64,000 nucleotides of DNA from Bacteroidota bacterium (lineage in GTDB: Bacteria; Bacteroidota; Ignavibacteria; Kryptoniales; JAKASW01): NCBI GenBank assembly GCA_021812985.1, contig JAKAMG010000010.1, positions 31,954-95,953 on the forward strand, written 5' to 3'. Shown piece after piece: positions 17,188 to 25,694 of the stretch. Position 1 is the first letter of the stretch. The number at the start of each line of letters is the position of its first letter. A model generated the notes under the pieces. It saw only the letters and a program-made list of their open reading frames with translations, was not told the DNA's origin and searched no databases. The position numbers and the translations under genes were made by a program.

Positions 17188-18543
17188 CTAATCTTTGCCG
17201 TTAGGCGTGTCTATTTCGTAGCCCTTTATTTTGAGGTAAAGCGTCTTCAGGCTTATTCCAAGTGCCTTTGCTGACCTGTTGCGGTTATAGTTGTTTGCCT
17301 TCAGCACGTTCTCGATATGTATTTTCTCGAGCTCCGCAAGAGAGAGGCGCGTTGGGATCCTCCGCAGGTCTGTCGATTTCGACTTGGATGTAAGGGCAAT
17401 GAACTCGGGGGTAATCTCGTCTCCGCCAGCTAGTATAGCGGCCCGCTCGATGACGTTCTCAAGCTCCCTGATGTTTCCCGGCCAGTCATACTCGAGGAGA
17501 AGGCTCAAAGCGTCCTCCGATATCCTGGTCGCCCTGCGGTTCCGCTGCTTCTTCGTCAGGAAGTGATCGACAAGAAGCGGTATGTCTTCCCGCCGCTGAC
17601 TCAATGGAGGAACTTCCAAGTGGACAACATTGAGACGGTAGAGGAGGTCTTCTCTGAATTTACCCTCCTCCACTTCACGTTCGAGGTCCTTGTTCGTGGC
17701 CGATACTATGCGGACATTGACCTCCATCTCGGCGTTTCCACCGACTCGGCGAAACGTGCCTGTCTCAATGAACCTCAGGAGCTTCGGTTGTACCAGGAAG
17801 CTTATGTCGCCGACCTCATCGAGGAAAAGCGTGCCGCCATCCGCAATTTCCGCCAGCCCCTGTTTGAGAGAATGCGCGTCCGTGAATGCCCCCTTCTCGT
17901 GTCCGAAGAGCTCGCTTTCTATGAGCGTGTCGGGAATGGAGGCGCAGTTCAGCGCGACAAATGGTTTCTTCGCCCGCTCGCTGTTCTCATGTATCAGGTG
18001 AGCGATAAGTTCTTTTCCGGACCCGCTCGGCCCGGTGATCATGACGGAGGCATCGCTTGGCGCCACCTTCAGCGCGACGTCCACTACCTTCTGCAGCGCT
18101 GCGCTCTTCCCGACCAGCTGGAACTTCCCTTCGCCCAGCTGCATCCTCATCACCTTGTTGTCCACGATGAGACGCCGCATGCGCAGGGCGTTGTTCACTG
18201 AGACGAGGAGCTCGTCAAAATTGTACGGTTTGGGGATAAAATCGAAGGCGCCCATCTTGATTGTATCGACGGCGGTCTTTATGTCGCCGTATCCGGTGAG
18301 TATGAGTACCTGCGCGTCGGGCTGGGTCTCCCTCGCGAACTTCAGGACTTCGAGGCCGTTCACGCGCGGCATCTTCAAATCGAGAAGGATTACATCATAT
18401 CTCCGGGACTGGATCTTGTTGATGCCGACTGCGCCGTCATTGGCGACGTCAACGGAAAACCCGACTTCGTCGAGCTGAAGCTTTAGGAGATCCGAGACGT
18501 TTTTTTCATCGTCGACGACGAGTGCACTGAGGAGTTCGGCCAT
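17188..18543 (-). CDS. Sigma54-dependent response regulator, NtrC family
   Basis: A 451-residue regulator with the classic three-part layout. The receiver domain (1-120) has D11-D12, phospho-acceptor D55 in ILLDLKMP, T83 and K105. The AAA+ domain (about 143-370) has Walker A GPSGSGKE (171-178), the sigma54-contact loop written GAFTDA (218-223, usually GAFTGA) and Walker B GGTLFLDEVGD. The C-terminal Fis-type helix-turn-helix is NRSAKALGISLKTLYLKIK. It lies 4 bases after the receiver-DHp gene and thus at the 3' end of the dcw run. The cognate kinase is not obvious. Confidence 0.95.
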   Translation of the reverse strand: MAELLSALVVDDEKNVSDLLKLQLDEVGFSVDVANDGAVGINKIQSRRYDVILLDLKMPRVNGLEVLKFARETQPDAQVLILTGYGDIKTAVDTIKMGAFDFIPKPYNFDELLVSVNNALRMRRLIVDNKVMRMQLGEGKFQLVGKSAALQKVVDVALKVAPSDASVMITGPSGSGKELIAHLIHENSERAKKPFVALNCASIPDTLIESELFGHEKGAFTDAHSLKQGLAEIADGGTLFLDEVGDISFLVQPKLLRFIETGTFRRVGGNAEMEVNVRIVSATNKDLEREVEEGKFREDLLYRLNVVHLEVPPLSQRREDIPLLVDHFLTKKQRNRRATRISEDALSLLLEYDWPGNIRELENVIERAAILAGGDEITPEFIALTSKSKSTDLRRIPTRLSLAELEKIHIENVLKANNYNRNRSAKALGISLKTLYLKIKGYEIDTPNGKD

Positions 18544-18547
18544 TCGC

Positions 18548-19282
18548 TCATTCAGAAAGATCGATCATCTTGATATTGCCAATATAGGCCGTCACCTTGT
18601 CACCCTTGAGATCCCTGAGCTTCGCCACCACCCCTTCAATCCGTTCGGTGTTCTCCTTCATGATGGCGAGGTAGCTTAGTATGTCAGGAGGTATCTGCTT
18701 TCGCTGAAGGACGTTTATGGCAAGCTTAAGCGCGGCGAGCGGGTTGTTGAGCTCGTGCGAGATTGTCACTATGAGGCTCTTTATCCCGTCTATCCTCTCT
18801 CGCTGCGCGATCTTGTTCACCTCGGCTTCCGCAAGCTTGTCGCGAAGTCTAACGCGTTCGACGACGTTAAGTATTATGCTCGGGAGAATTGAAGTTATGG
18901 CCTCTTCCTTCAGCAGGTAGTCTTCCACATCTAACTTCATCGCCTCGATGGCGATCTTGAAATCGATTGCGTTTGTGAGGAAGACCAGTGGAATACGGAT
19001 GCCTTTCTCGCGAATCATGCGCGCCGTCTCAAGGCCATTCATCCCCGGAAGCTGATAGTCCAGCAATATGACATCGAGGTTTTGACTGTCCTGCAGGAAC
19101 TTCAGCGCGTCCTCGCCAGTCTCAACCCACACAAGATTGAACTCCGCGTCCTTGTAGGGTTTTAGATAAAGACGAGCCAGTTTTGGAATATCCGGATCGT
19201 CTTCAATCATCATTATGTTGAGTTCACGCTTTTCCATCGCAAAAAGCTTCCTGATGTCGGTAACAGAGTTTAAGGCTTCCAT
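18548..19282 (-). CDS. Receiver-DHp protein: response regulator fused to a kinase dimerisation domain without ATPase domain
   Basis: A 244-residue protein with two signalling parts. The receiver (about 20-140) has acidic residues E27-D29, phospho-acceptor D75 in ILLDYQLP, a Thr at FLTN and K125. It is joined to a HisKA (DHp) helix pair with the phospho-histidine H176 in SHELNNPLAAL. After the second helix (RIEGVVAKLRDL) the protein ends at 244 with no HATPase_c domain. So it can in principle pass phosphate (D to H, or receive it) but cannot phosphorylate itself from ATP. It lies 30 bases after ftsZ and 4 before the NtrC-type gene. The start at 19282 has only a weak ribosome site. Confidence 0.88.
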   Translation of the reverse strand: MEALNSVTDIRKLFAMEKRELNIMMIEDDPDIPKLARLYLKPYKDAEFNLVWVETGEDALKFLQDSQNLDVILLDYQLPGMNGLETARMIREKGIRIPLVFLTNAIDFKIAIEAMKLDVEDYLLKEEAITSILPSIILNVVERVRLRDKLAEAEVNKIAQRERIDGIKSLIVTISHELNNPLAALKLAINVLQRKQIPPDILSYLAIMKENTERIEGVVAKLRDLKGDKVTAYIGNIKMIDLSE

Positions 19283-19312
19283 GTGATTATTCCAATCCTG
19301 TTTTTCGGGGTA

Positions 19313-20557
19313 TCAGTCCATCACCTTTCTCAGAAAAGCGGGTCTCTCGCCAGGTTTTGGCGCCGGAGAATCGTCAGGATTCTCTTCCTCATCCAGCTTG
19401 TTGAGGTGAATGTTGATGCCATTTCGCTCAAAAGTGGGCTCGTCGAATGAGCGCCAGTCCGGCTTGAGCGTCCAGGTCTGCTCTTTGGTCTTCTCCTTAT
19501 CCTTGATTGTCAGCCTGCGTCTCGGATCGGGCGTAGGAGTGGGAAGAGGCTGGGGGCGATTGTTCAGGCCGGCGGCGATCACGGTCACTATCACTTCCTT
19601 CTCGATCTTCTCGTCTATCGACACGCCGACAATCACCTTGCTCTCGTCGTCGCCGTTCTTGGCCACGCCGCGGACGGTCTTGACGATCTCATCGTATTCA
19701 TGAAGTCCGAAACTGGATCCGGCCGTAATGCTGACAAGGATTCCCTCGACCCTCTCGAGCGAGATCTCTTCGAGAAGAGGGTTCGATATGGCCGCAGAGG
19801 CGGCCTCCGCCGAGCGCCTGTCTCCGCTCGCAATGCCGGTCCCGATGATGGCATCCCCTCTGGAGGCAAGGACGGTCCTGACGTCTGCAAAGTCCACGTT
19901 GACGAAACCGGGTCTCGTGATTATCTCGGATATTCCGCGTATGGCATCGTAGAGCACATCGTAGATCTTCTGAAGCGACGCGAGGTAGCCCGCCGATTTA
20001 TCCGAAATAGTCAGGAGCTTCTCGTTCGGAATCACTATCAACGCATCGACATACTTCTTCAGCTCTTCGATGCCGGTTTCGGCGTTGCGCATGCGCTCTT
20101 TAGCCTCGTTGCTGAAAGGCTTCGTGACCACGGCAACGACAAGTGGGGTCGGCTCCTCCTGTCCGTCTTTCTTCATTTCATCGCGGTCGACTCCCTTTAG
20201 GATGCTCGCGATCACCGGTGCGGCGCCAGTTCCGGTTCCGCCACCCATGCCGGCAGTCAGGAAGACCATGTCGCTGTCCTTCAGCGCGCGGTATATCTCG
20301 TCGCGCGCTTCGAGCGCAGCCCGCCTGCCAATTTCAGGATTGGACCCAGCGCCGAGTCCGCGCGTCGTGCTCTTGCCGATCTGGATCCTGTTCGGCGCGC
20401 TGCTCCTCTCGAGGTCCTGCATATCTGTGTTCACCGATATCAGATCTACGCCATGGATTCCTCGCTTGGCTATGCTGTTGATGGCGTTCCCGCCGCATCC
20501 GCCAACGCCCACTACTCTTATCCGCGGCCCTTGTTTCTCTGTGTCTAACTCGAACAC
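19313..20557 (-). CDS. ftsZ: Cell division protein FtsZ
   Basis: The 414-residue tubulin homologue that forms the Z ring. The N-terminal VVGVGGCGGNAIN and the GTP-binding signature GGGTGTG (105-111) are intact. VIVIPNEKLL and the T7-loop region GFVNVDFADV follow. The C-terminal tail is a low-complexity linker ending in RPAFLRKVMD, the peptide that binds FtsA. A small charged insert (DRDEMKKDGQEEP, about 123-135) precedes the VVTKPF strand. ftsA is 17 bases upstream. Confidence 0.98.
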   Translation of the reverse strand: MFELDTEKQGPRIRVVGVGGCGGNAINSIAKRGIHGVDLISVNTDMQDLERSSAPNRIQIGKSTTRGLGAGSNPEIGRRAALEARDEIYRALKDSDMVFLTAGMGGGTGTGAAPVIASILKGVDRDEMKKDGQEEPTPLVVAVVTKPFSNEAKERMRNAETGIEELKKYVDALIVIPNEKLLTISDKSAGYLASLQKIYDVLYDAIRGISEIITRPGFVNVDFADVRTVLASRGDAIIGTGIASGDRRSAEAASAAISNPLLEEISLERVEGILVSITAGSSFGLHEYDEIVKTVRGVAKNGDDESKVIVGVSIDEKIEKEVIVTVIAAGLNNRPQPLPTPTPDPRRRLTIKDKEKTKEQTWTLKPDWRSFDEPTFERNGINIHLNKLDEEENPDDSPAPKPGERPAFLRKVMD

Positions 20558-20574
20558 GTTGTTATGCCTCCTTC

Positions 20575-21906
20575 TTAGACATTGTCTATGTTTTTGTTAA
20601 TAAACTTCTTGAGGAACTGGACACCTTTTCCAATTCCAAACGGATCCTTCTTCTGCGAAGCCGGATTCTTTTCAGGCTTCTCGCCCTTTGCCGAAGGGTT
20701 ATCAGCAGGTTCCTCACGCTCATGAACCTGTTCTGGAAATTCTATCGTAGACTTGCCCACGCCTCTCTTAAGACCGTACTGAACGAGTCCCACAGCGGTG
20801 GCATACATGGGATTCTCCACTTCACGGGCGAAACCTCCGTCAAACGTCTGCGGTATTCCGATCTTCGCCGGCACGCCAAGCACGTATTCAACGAGCTCCG
20901 GCATTCCCTTGAGCAGCGCCCCGCCGCCCGTCAGGACTATGCCCGCCGACAGATGACGCGAATAACCCGACCTCTTAACCTCCATCGCCACGATGTCGAG
21001 CAGCTCTTCGATACGGGGCTGAATTATCTGAGCAAGGAGCTTCTTATTTATCTCTATCGGCTTCCTTCCACCAATTCCCGGGATGAGTATCGGCTCGTCG
21101 TCCACCACTTCCGACACCATCGCATAGCCATGATTGACCTTAAGGTCCTCAGCCTGCTCCGGGAGTATTCCCAACCCTTTTCGGATATCCGTCGTTATGT
21201 GGTCACCCGCTATTGGTATGACCGCCGTGTGCCTTATGGTCCTGTCTTCGAAAACGGCTAGGTCAGTCGTGCCACCTCCGATGTCAAGCAGCGCGACGCC
21301 GACTTCCTTCTCGTCCTCCGTGAGAACCGAATAGCTTGAGGCGAGAGGCTGGAGCACGAGTTCGTCCACCTTAAGTCCCGCACGTTCCACGCACTTGTGT
21401 ATGTTCTGCGCGGCGGTGACGAGGCCGGTCACGACGTGCATGGATGCCTCCACACGCACCCCCGCCATACCGATCGGATCATGCGTAACCGTCTGACCGT
21501 CGATGATGAACTCCTGCGGGATGATGTGGATGATCTCCCTGTCGCGCGACAGATGGACCCGCTTCGCGTCCTCTATCAGCCTGTCGATGTCGGACTCGGT
21601 GATCTCGTGGTCCGGATTGCTTATGGTGATTATGCTGTTAGTCTTGAAACTGTCTATGTGCTCACCGGCGATGCCAACTATGGCGCTCTTTATCTTCGTG
21701 CCGGGTTTTGACTCGGCTATCTGTATGGCCTCCTGAATCGACTTGACTGTCCTGTCGATATTGGCGACCACGCCGCGGCTCATGCCGCCGGATTTGCTCG
21801 TCCCGATTCCCAGAACGTTGAGCCTGCCGTTCTGATCGCTCTCGACGACGAGTGCGCAGACTTTCGTCGTACCGATGTCGAGGGCTACAATTATGCTGTT
21901 ATTCAT
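20575..21906 (-). CDS. ftsA: Cell division protein FtsA
   Basis: An actin-like protein of 443 residues that tethers FtsZ to the membrane. Phosphate-1 motif VALDIGTTKVCALV is at the N-terminus, the 1C domain lies near GGMSRGVVANID, phosphate-2 is VALLDIGGGTTDLAVF, and the adenosine motif is IVLTGGGALLKGM. After a charged linker the C-terminus forms an amphipathic helix (GVQFLKKFINK), the membrane anchor. It sits between ftsQ (9-base gap) and ftsZ. Confidence 0.97.
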   Translation of the reverse strand: MNNSIIVALDIGTTKVCALVVESDQNGRLNVLGIGTSKSGGMSRGVVANIDRTVKSIQEAIQIAESKPGTKIKSAIVGIAGEHIDSFKTNSIITISNPDHEITESDIDRLIEDAKRVHLSRDREIIHIIPQEFIIDGQTVTHDPIGMAGVRVEASMHVVTGLVTAAQNIHKCVERAGLKVDELVLQPLASSYSVLTEDEKEVGVALLDIGGGTTDLAVFEDRTIRHTAVIPIAGDHITTDIRKGLGILPEQAEDLKVNHGYAMVSEVVDDEPILIPGIGGRKPIEINKKLLAQIIQPRIEELLDIVAMEVKRSGYSRHLSAGIVLTGGGALLKGMPELVEYVLGVPAKIGIPQTFDGGFAREVENPMYATAVGLVQYGLKRGVGKSTIEFPEQVHEREEPADNPSAKGEKPEKNPASQKKDPFGIGKGVQFLKKFINKNIDNV

Positions 21907-21915
21907 TTAAATGCC

Positions 21916-22692
21916 TCAGTTTTCTTTTCCGCCTGGTCCCTTCATCGCAATCTGATTGTGAAGGCTTCCGGATAGCGTTCCGAGAACGATCTGTCCGTTG
22001 AACCTCAGATCGACGTAACTGTAATTCGGGGTGGCATTGCTGTTGTCCACATCTGTCAGAAACTTCTGGAGATAAAGGAGCTTCCTCTCGAAATCGTTCG
22101 TGCCTATGATTACGGGAAGGGATGAAGCCGTGGTGTAGGCAACGAGATTGCCGCCGTCCAGCCTTACCTCTGCGATATTAGCAGTCAAAGCAGGACCGTA
22201 CGCCTGAGTGTCCTGGATAAACTTCACAGCCTGCATCAGCGCGCCCCTCGCCGTGTCGCCCACCCCGAGCTGGCCCTGCACATTCGTTATAACAGGCATG
22301 TTGTTTTTCCGCTGCATAGGAAGAGGAAGCATGATCCCGTTCCCGTCAACCGATAACATCGTGGAACCCGTCGCGACGATCGCTATCGGGTCGCGCTCGC
22401 TGACTGTTATCGTAAGGTCGTACGGAAGTGCTCTGACCACAACGGCGCGGTCCACGAATGGACTCTGCTCGACGTTGCGCGCTATCTTCATGAGGTTGAG
22501 CGCGTAAAGCGGCGCGCCTATCGGTACCTCAGCGAGCGAGCGCACCTCGTCTCCCGTCAGGATCCGCGTGTCATACACCTTCACCTTCTCAACGGCAAGC
22601 TGCCTTTTCCAATTCTGGGCGAGGAGAAACAGAGCCATCAAAAGGCTTATCGACAGTATGAAGCTCAGGTATGTCCTTTCTATCTTGGGCAT
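21916..22692 (-). CDS. ftsQ: Cell division protein FtsQ (DivIB family)
   Basis: A bitopic divisome protein of 258 residues: short cytoplasmic start, one membrane segment (about 9-27, FILSISLLMALFLLA), then a POTRA domain (EVRSLAEVPIGAPLYALNLMKIARNVEQS split around its strands) and an FtsQ beta domain. Family conservation is low, but position between murC (3-base gap) and ftsA, size and topology agree. Its role is to recruit FtsL and FtsB and activate septal synthesis. Confidence 0.88.
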   Translation of the reverse strand: MPKIERTYLSFILSISLLMALFLLAQNWKRQLAVEKVKVYDTRILTGDEVRSLAEVPIGAPLYALNLMKIARNVEQSPFVDRAVVVRALPYDLTITVSERDPIAIVATGSTMLSVDGNGIMLPLPMQRKNNMPVITNVQGQLGVGDTARGALMQAVKFIQDTQAYGPALTANIAEVRLDGGNLVAYTTASSLPVIIGTNDFERKLLYLQKFLTDVDNSNATPNYSYVDLRFNGQIVLGTLSGSLHNQIAMKGPGGKEN

Positions 22693-22695
22693 TCT

Positions 22696-24117
22696 CTATC
22701 TTCCGGGCTTCTGCCTCGTCCCCTTTCCCTTAGCCGGCGATCCCTTCGAGAGAAGGCCGATAAATTCTTCGCCATACCTGGAGATGTCTCCGGCACCCAG
22801 CGTGACCACTATGTCGCCGGGCCTCCTTATCTTCATCAGAAATTCAGGCAACTGCTGTTTGTCCTGGACGTAATGCGCTTCCTTGTGTCCGAAGGCACGC
22901 GCGTCGTTGACGATAAGTTCCCCCGTGACTCCCTGTATTGGCTCCTCGCGGGCCGGATACACCTCCGTCACGACGAGCACATCTGCGTTCAAGAAGCTCC
23001 TCCCGAACTCGTCGTGGAAATCCCTTGTCCTTGAATAAAGATGAGGCTGAAACACGGCGACCACTCTTCTCTGAGGCCAGCCAGACTTCAACGCTGACAA
23101 AGTTGCCTGCACCTCCGTAGGATGGTGCGCGTAATCATCCACGACCATCACCCCTTCCGTTTCGGCCTTTATTTCTATTCTCCTGTAAACGCCTGCGAAG
23201 GACTCCACGGCCTTTCTTATCTTCTGGAAATCGATCCCGAGTTCGAGCCCAATCCCTATTGCGGCCATCGAGTTCTTTATGTTGTGCAAGCCGGGGACGT
23301 TCAGCGTTATCTCACCTAGATTCTTCCCGCGGTGGAGGAGACTGAAAGTGCTCCTGCTCTCGTGGAAGGAAATGTTCACCGCGCGAAGATCGGACTGCGC
23401 ATTCAGGCCGTAAGTAACGACTTTCTTCCTTATCAGCGGCAGTATTTCCTGTATCGAAGGCTCGTCGAGACACAGAATTACGAAGCCGTAAAATGGGACT
23501 TTGTTCGCGAATTCCACGAAGGCTCTCTTGATGTCCTCAAGGTCGGTGTAGATGTCAAGGTGCTCCCTCTCAAGCGTGGTGATCGCAGCAATGACGGGAG
23601 TGAGCTGAAGGAAGGAACGGTCGAACTCATCCGCCTCGACTACTATGTAATCGCCGTGACCGAGCCGCGCGTTCGTCCCGCCGAGGCTTGAGAGCTTTCC
23701 CCCGACGATGACGGTCGGGTCGAGGCCGCCTTCCATAAGGATCAGGCTTGCCATGCTCGTCGTCGTCGTCTTGCCGTGCGTCCCGGCAATCGCGATGCCG
23801 TACTTCATCCTCATAAGTTCAGCAAGCATCTCCGCCCTGCGGATCACGGGTATCTTCTTTTCCGCCGCGGCCACAAGTTCCGGATTGTCCATGTGAACAG
23901 CGGACGAGTACACGACTACATCCGCCTCATCGAGGTTCTTTGCTGAGTGTCCCTTGTAAATTCTCGCACCGAGTTTCTCAAGCCGCTCAGTTATATCGCT
24001 CAGCTGTCGGTCTGACCCGGAAACCTCAAACCCCTGATCCAGAAGGATTTCGCCGATTCCGCTCATCCCTATTCCGCCGATGCCGACCATGTGTATCTTT
24101 CGGACGCTCTTAAACAT
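22696..24117 (-). CDS. murC: UDP-N-acetylmuramate--L-alanine ligase
   Basis: A Mur ligase of 473 residues that adds L-Ala to UDP-MurNAc. The N-terminal Rossmann motif HMVGIGGIGMSGI is specific for MurC, followed by the ATP loop GTHGKTTTTSM, EADEFDRSF and the C-terminal DDYAHHPTEV and FQPHLYSRT. I start at 24117, which has GGAAGCGGGA just upstream; 14 extra codons in frame look non-coding. It overlaps the small membrane gene upstream by 8 bases. murB and ddl, often next to murC, are absent. Confidence 0.97.
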   Translation of the reverse strand: MFKSVRKIHMVGIGGIGMSGIGEILLDQGFEVSGSDRQLSDITERLEKLGARIYKGHSAKNLDEADVVVYSSAVHMDNPELVAAAEKKIPVIRRAEMLAELMRMKYGIAIAGTHGKTTTTSMASLILMEGGLDPTVIVGGKLSSLGGTNARLGHGDYIVVEADEFDRSFLQLTPVIAAITTLEREHLDIYTDLEDIKRAFVEFANKVPFYGFVILCLDEPSIQEILPLIRKKVVTYGLNAQSDLRAVNISFHESRSTFSLLHRGKNLGEITLNVPGLHNIKNSMAAIGIGLELGIDFQKIRKAVESFAGVYRRIEIKAETEGVMVVDDYAHHPTEVQATLSALKSGWPQRRVVAVFQPHLYSRTRDFHDEFGRSFLNADVLVVTEVYPAREEPIQGVTGELIVNDARAFGHKEAHYVQDKQQLPEFLMKIRRPGDIVVTLGAGDISRYGEEFIGLLSKGSPAKGKGTRQKPGR

Positions 24118-24604
24118 TTCCCGCTTCCTTCGCCTCCCGATTTTCAGTGATGGGGTCAACTTTTTGACTTAATTCCCTGAAAGTCTCGATCATCCCATTC
24201 TCGTCATGGAAGTGCACGGGATTGATGCGCATCGCCCTCAGATGAGACTTCAACTTCAACCTTATCACCTTGTAACTCCCGCGCACCTTCATGCGCTTCG
24301 CCTTGCCAACCTTGATCCACTCGACATCCGACAGGGGGACTTCCCTGCTGTCGAACCTGTTCCTGAACACGATCGATCTGTCAGTCACTTCAACGTCGCG
24401 CTGGTACAGCATGTTGAAGCCGAGAACAATCACGGAGTAAACAAGGACCGCGATGAAGGCGTATACGATCGGGTCCCTGAATACGAACCTGAACTCGCTT
24501 TCGCCGAAAGTCCCTCTGACGACGGCATAAAGTATGGTGGCAAGCGCGTAGACGGCCACCGACTGATAATAGAATTCGAACCTGCGCTTGAAGTGCCTAC
24601 TCAC
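24110..24604 (-). CDS. Small two-span membrane protein with PH-like domain
   Basis: A protein of 164 residues with two hydrophobic segments (about 14-30 and 45-64) followed by a soluble strand-rich part (VEVTDRSIVFRNRF, EVPLSDVEWIKV, YKVIRLKL) that looks like the bacterial PH-like domains of small membrane proteins. It is wedged between murG and murC with 8-base overlaps on both sides, so it is tightly coupled to them. I know no function. Its place suggests a role linked to lipid II synthesis or the divisome, which is inference. Confidence 0.75.
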   Translation of the reverse strand: MSRHFKRRFEFYYQSVAVYALATILYAVVRGTFGESEFRFVFRDPIVYAFIAVLVYSVIVLGFNMLYQRDVEVTDRSIVFRNRFDSREVPLSDVEWIKVGKAKRMKVRGSYKVIRLKLKSHLRAMRINPVHFHDENGMIETFRELSQKVDPITENREAKEAGNV

Positions 24605-25694
24605 GTCCCGCGATCCTCAGCACAGACTTAGCTATGACTTCAGCCGCGTCCTCGTGGGACATGGCTTGAAGGTTATCCCTCATCGACACAAGGCGAGAAG
24701 GCTTATCTACGAGTCCCAATATTTCAGCGGCGAATTTTTGTTCCGCCCCGGATTCTTCAACCATTACCGCCGCGCCTCCTTCCACGAGAGCGCGCGCGTT
24801 TTCAACCTGATGGTTTGCCGCGGCGTAAGGATAAGGGACTATAAGCGAGGGGAGATTGAAATAGATGAGTTCGGCAACGGTAGTAGCACCGCCTCTGCAG
24901 ACGGCAAGGTCAGCCGCCGCGTAGGCGTGATCCATTTTCTCTATGAATTTTTCTATCCTGATAAACTCCAGCCTATCAGGATTATCTTTGAAGCTCCCGA
25001 CGATTCTCTCGTAATCGACGGAGCCCGTCTGCCAAATCAATTGGTAATTGCGGCTTATTAACTCGTCAACGACTTTTAATACGGCACTGTTGAGATTCAC
25101 TGCTCCAAGACTGCCGCCCGTGACAAGGAGCGTTTTTCTCCCCGTGCCAAGACCGAAGAACTTAAGCGCTTCCTCTCGCTCAAGCTTCGGTAATTTTCTT
25201 ACGGGGCTACCCGTGACAAACAAGCTGCGGCGCACACGAAAATACTTTTTGGATGACTCAAATGCAATGTGGATCTCGCGCGCGAAAGGAGAGAATAGCC
25301 TCGTCATCGCTCCCGGATAACTGTTATGCTCCTGGAGCACGATCGGTGTTCCCGTAATCACGGCAGCCGCGCAGACCGGACCGGACACATATCCGCCCGT
25401 GCCCACGACGACGTCAGGCTTGTAGCTGATAAGAAGCTTCATGGACTGCGCCACGGACACGACTACCTTCAGCGGAAGGAGGAAGTTCGAGAGTTTGAGC
25501 TTCCTCGAGAAGCCGCCGATCCAGATAGACCTGAACTTGTATCCGAGCTGCGGCACGATCCGAGCCTCTATCTTATTTTTTGTTCCTACGAACATCACAT
25601 CCACATCCTTAGTCGTCAAGAGCCTCTCGGCAATCGCGATTGCCGGAAAGACGTGTCCACCGGTGCCGCCTCCCGCGAATACCACGCGCACCAT
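24597..25694 (-). CDS. murG: Lipid II synthase MurG (GT28 glycosyltransferase)
   Basis: A 365-residue glycosyltransferase that adds GlcNAc to lipid I on the inner face of the membrane. The two G-loops are visible: FAGGGTGGHVFPAIA at the N-terminus and LVTGGSLGAVNLN in the middle; CRGGATTVAELIYFNLPSLIVPYP binds the UDP moiety. The start overlaps the ftsW stop by one base. Confidence 0.97.
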   Translation of the reverse strand: MVRVVFAGGGTGGHVFPAIAIAERLLTTKDVDVMFVGTKNKIEARIVPQLGYKFRSIWIGGFSRKLKLSNFLLPLKVVVSVAQSMKLLISYKPDVVVGTGGYVSGPVCAAAVITGTPIVLQEHNSYPGAMTRLFSPFAREIHIAFESSKKYFRVRRSLFVTGSPVRKLPKLEREEALKFFGLGTGRKTLLVTGGSLGAVNLNSAVLKVVDELISRNYQLIWQTGSVDYERIVGSFKDNPDRLEFIRIEKFIEKMDHAYAAADLAVCRGGATTVAELIYFNLPSLIVPYPYAAANHQVENARALVEGGAAVMVEESGAEQKFAAEILGLVDKPSRLVSMRDNLQAMSHEDAAEVIAKSVLRIAGRE

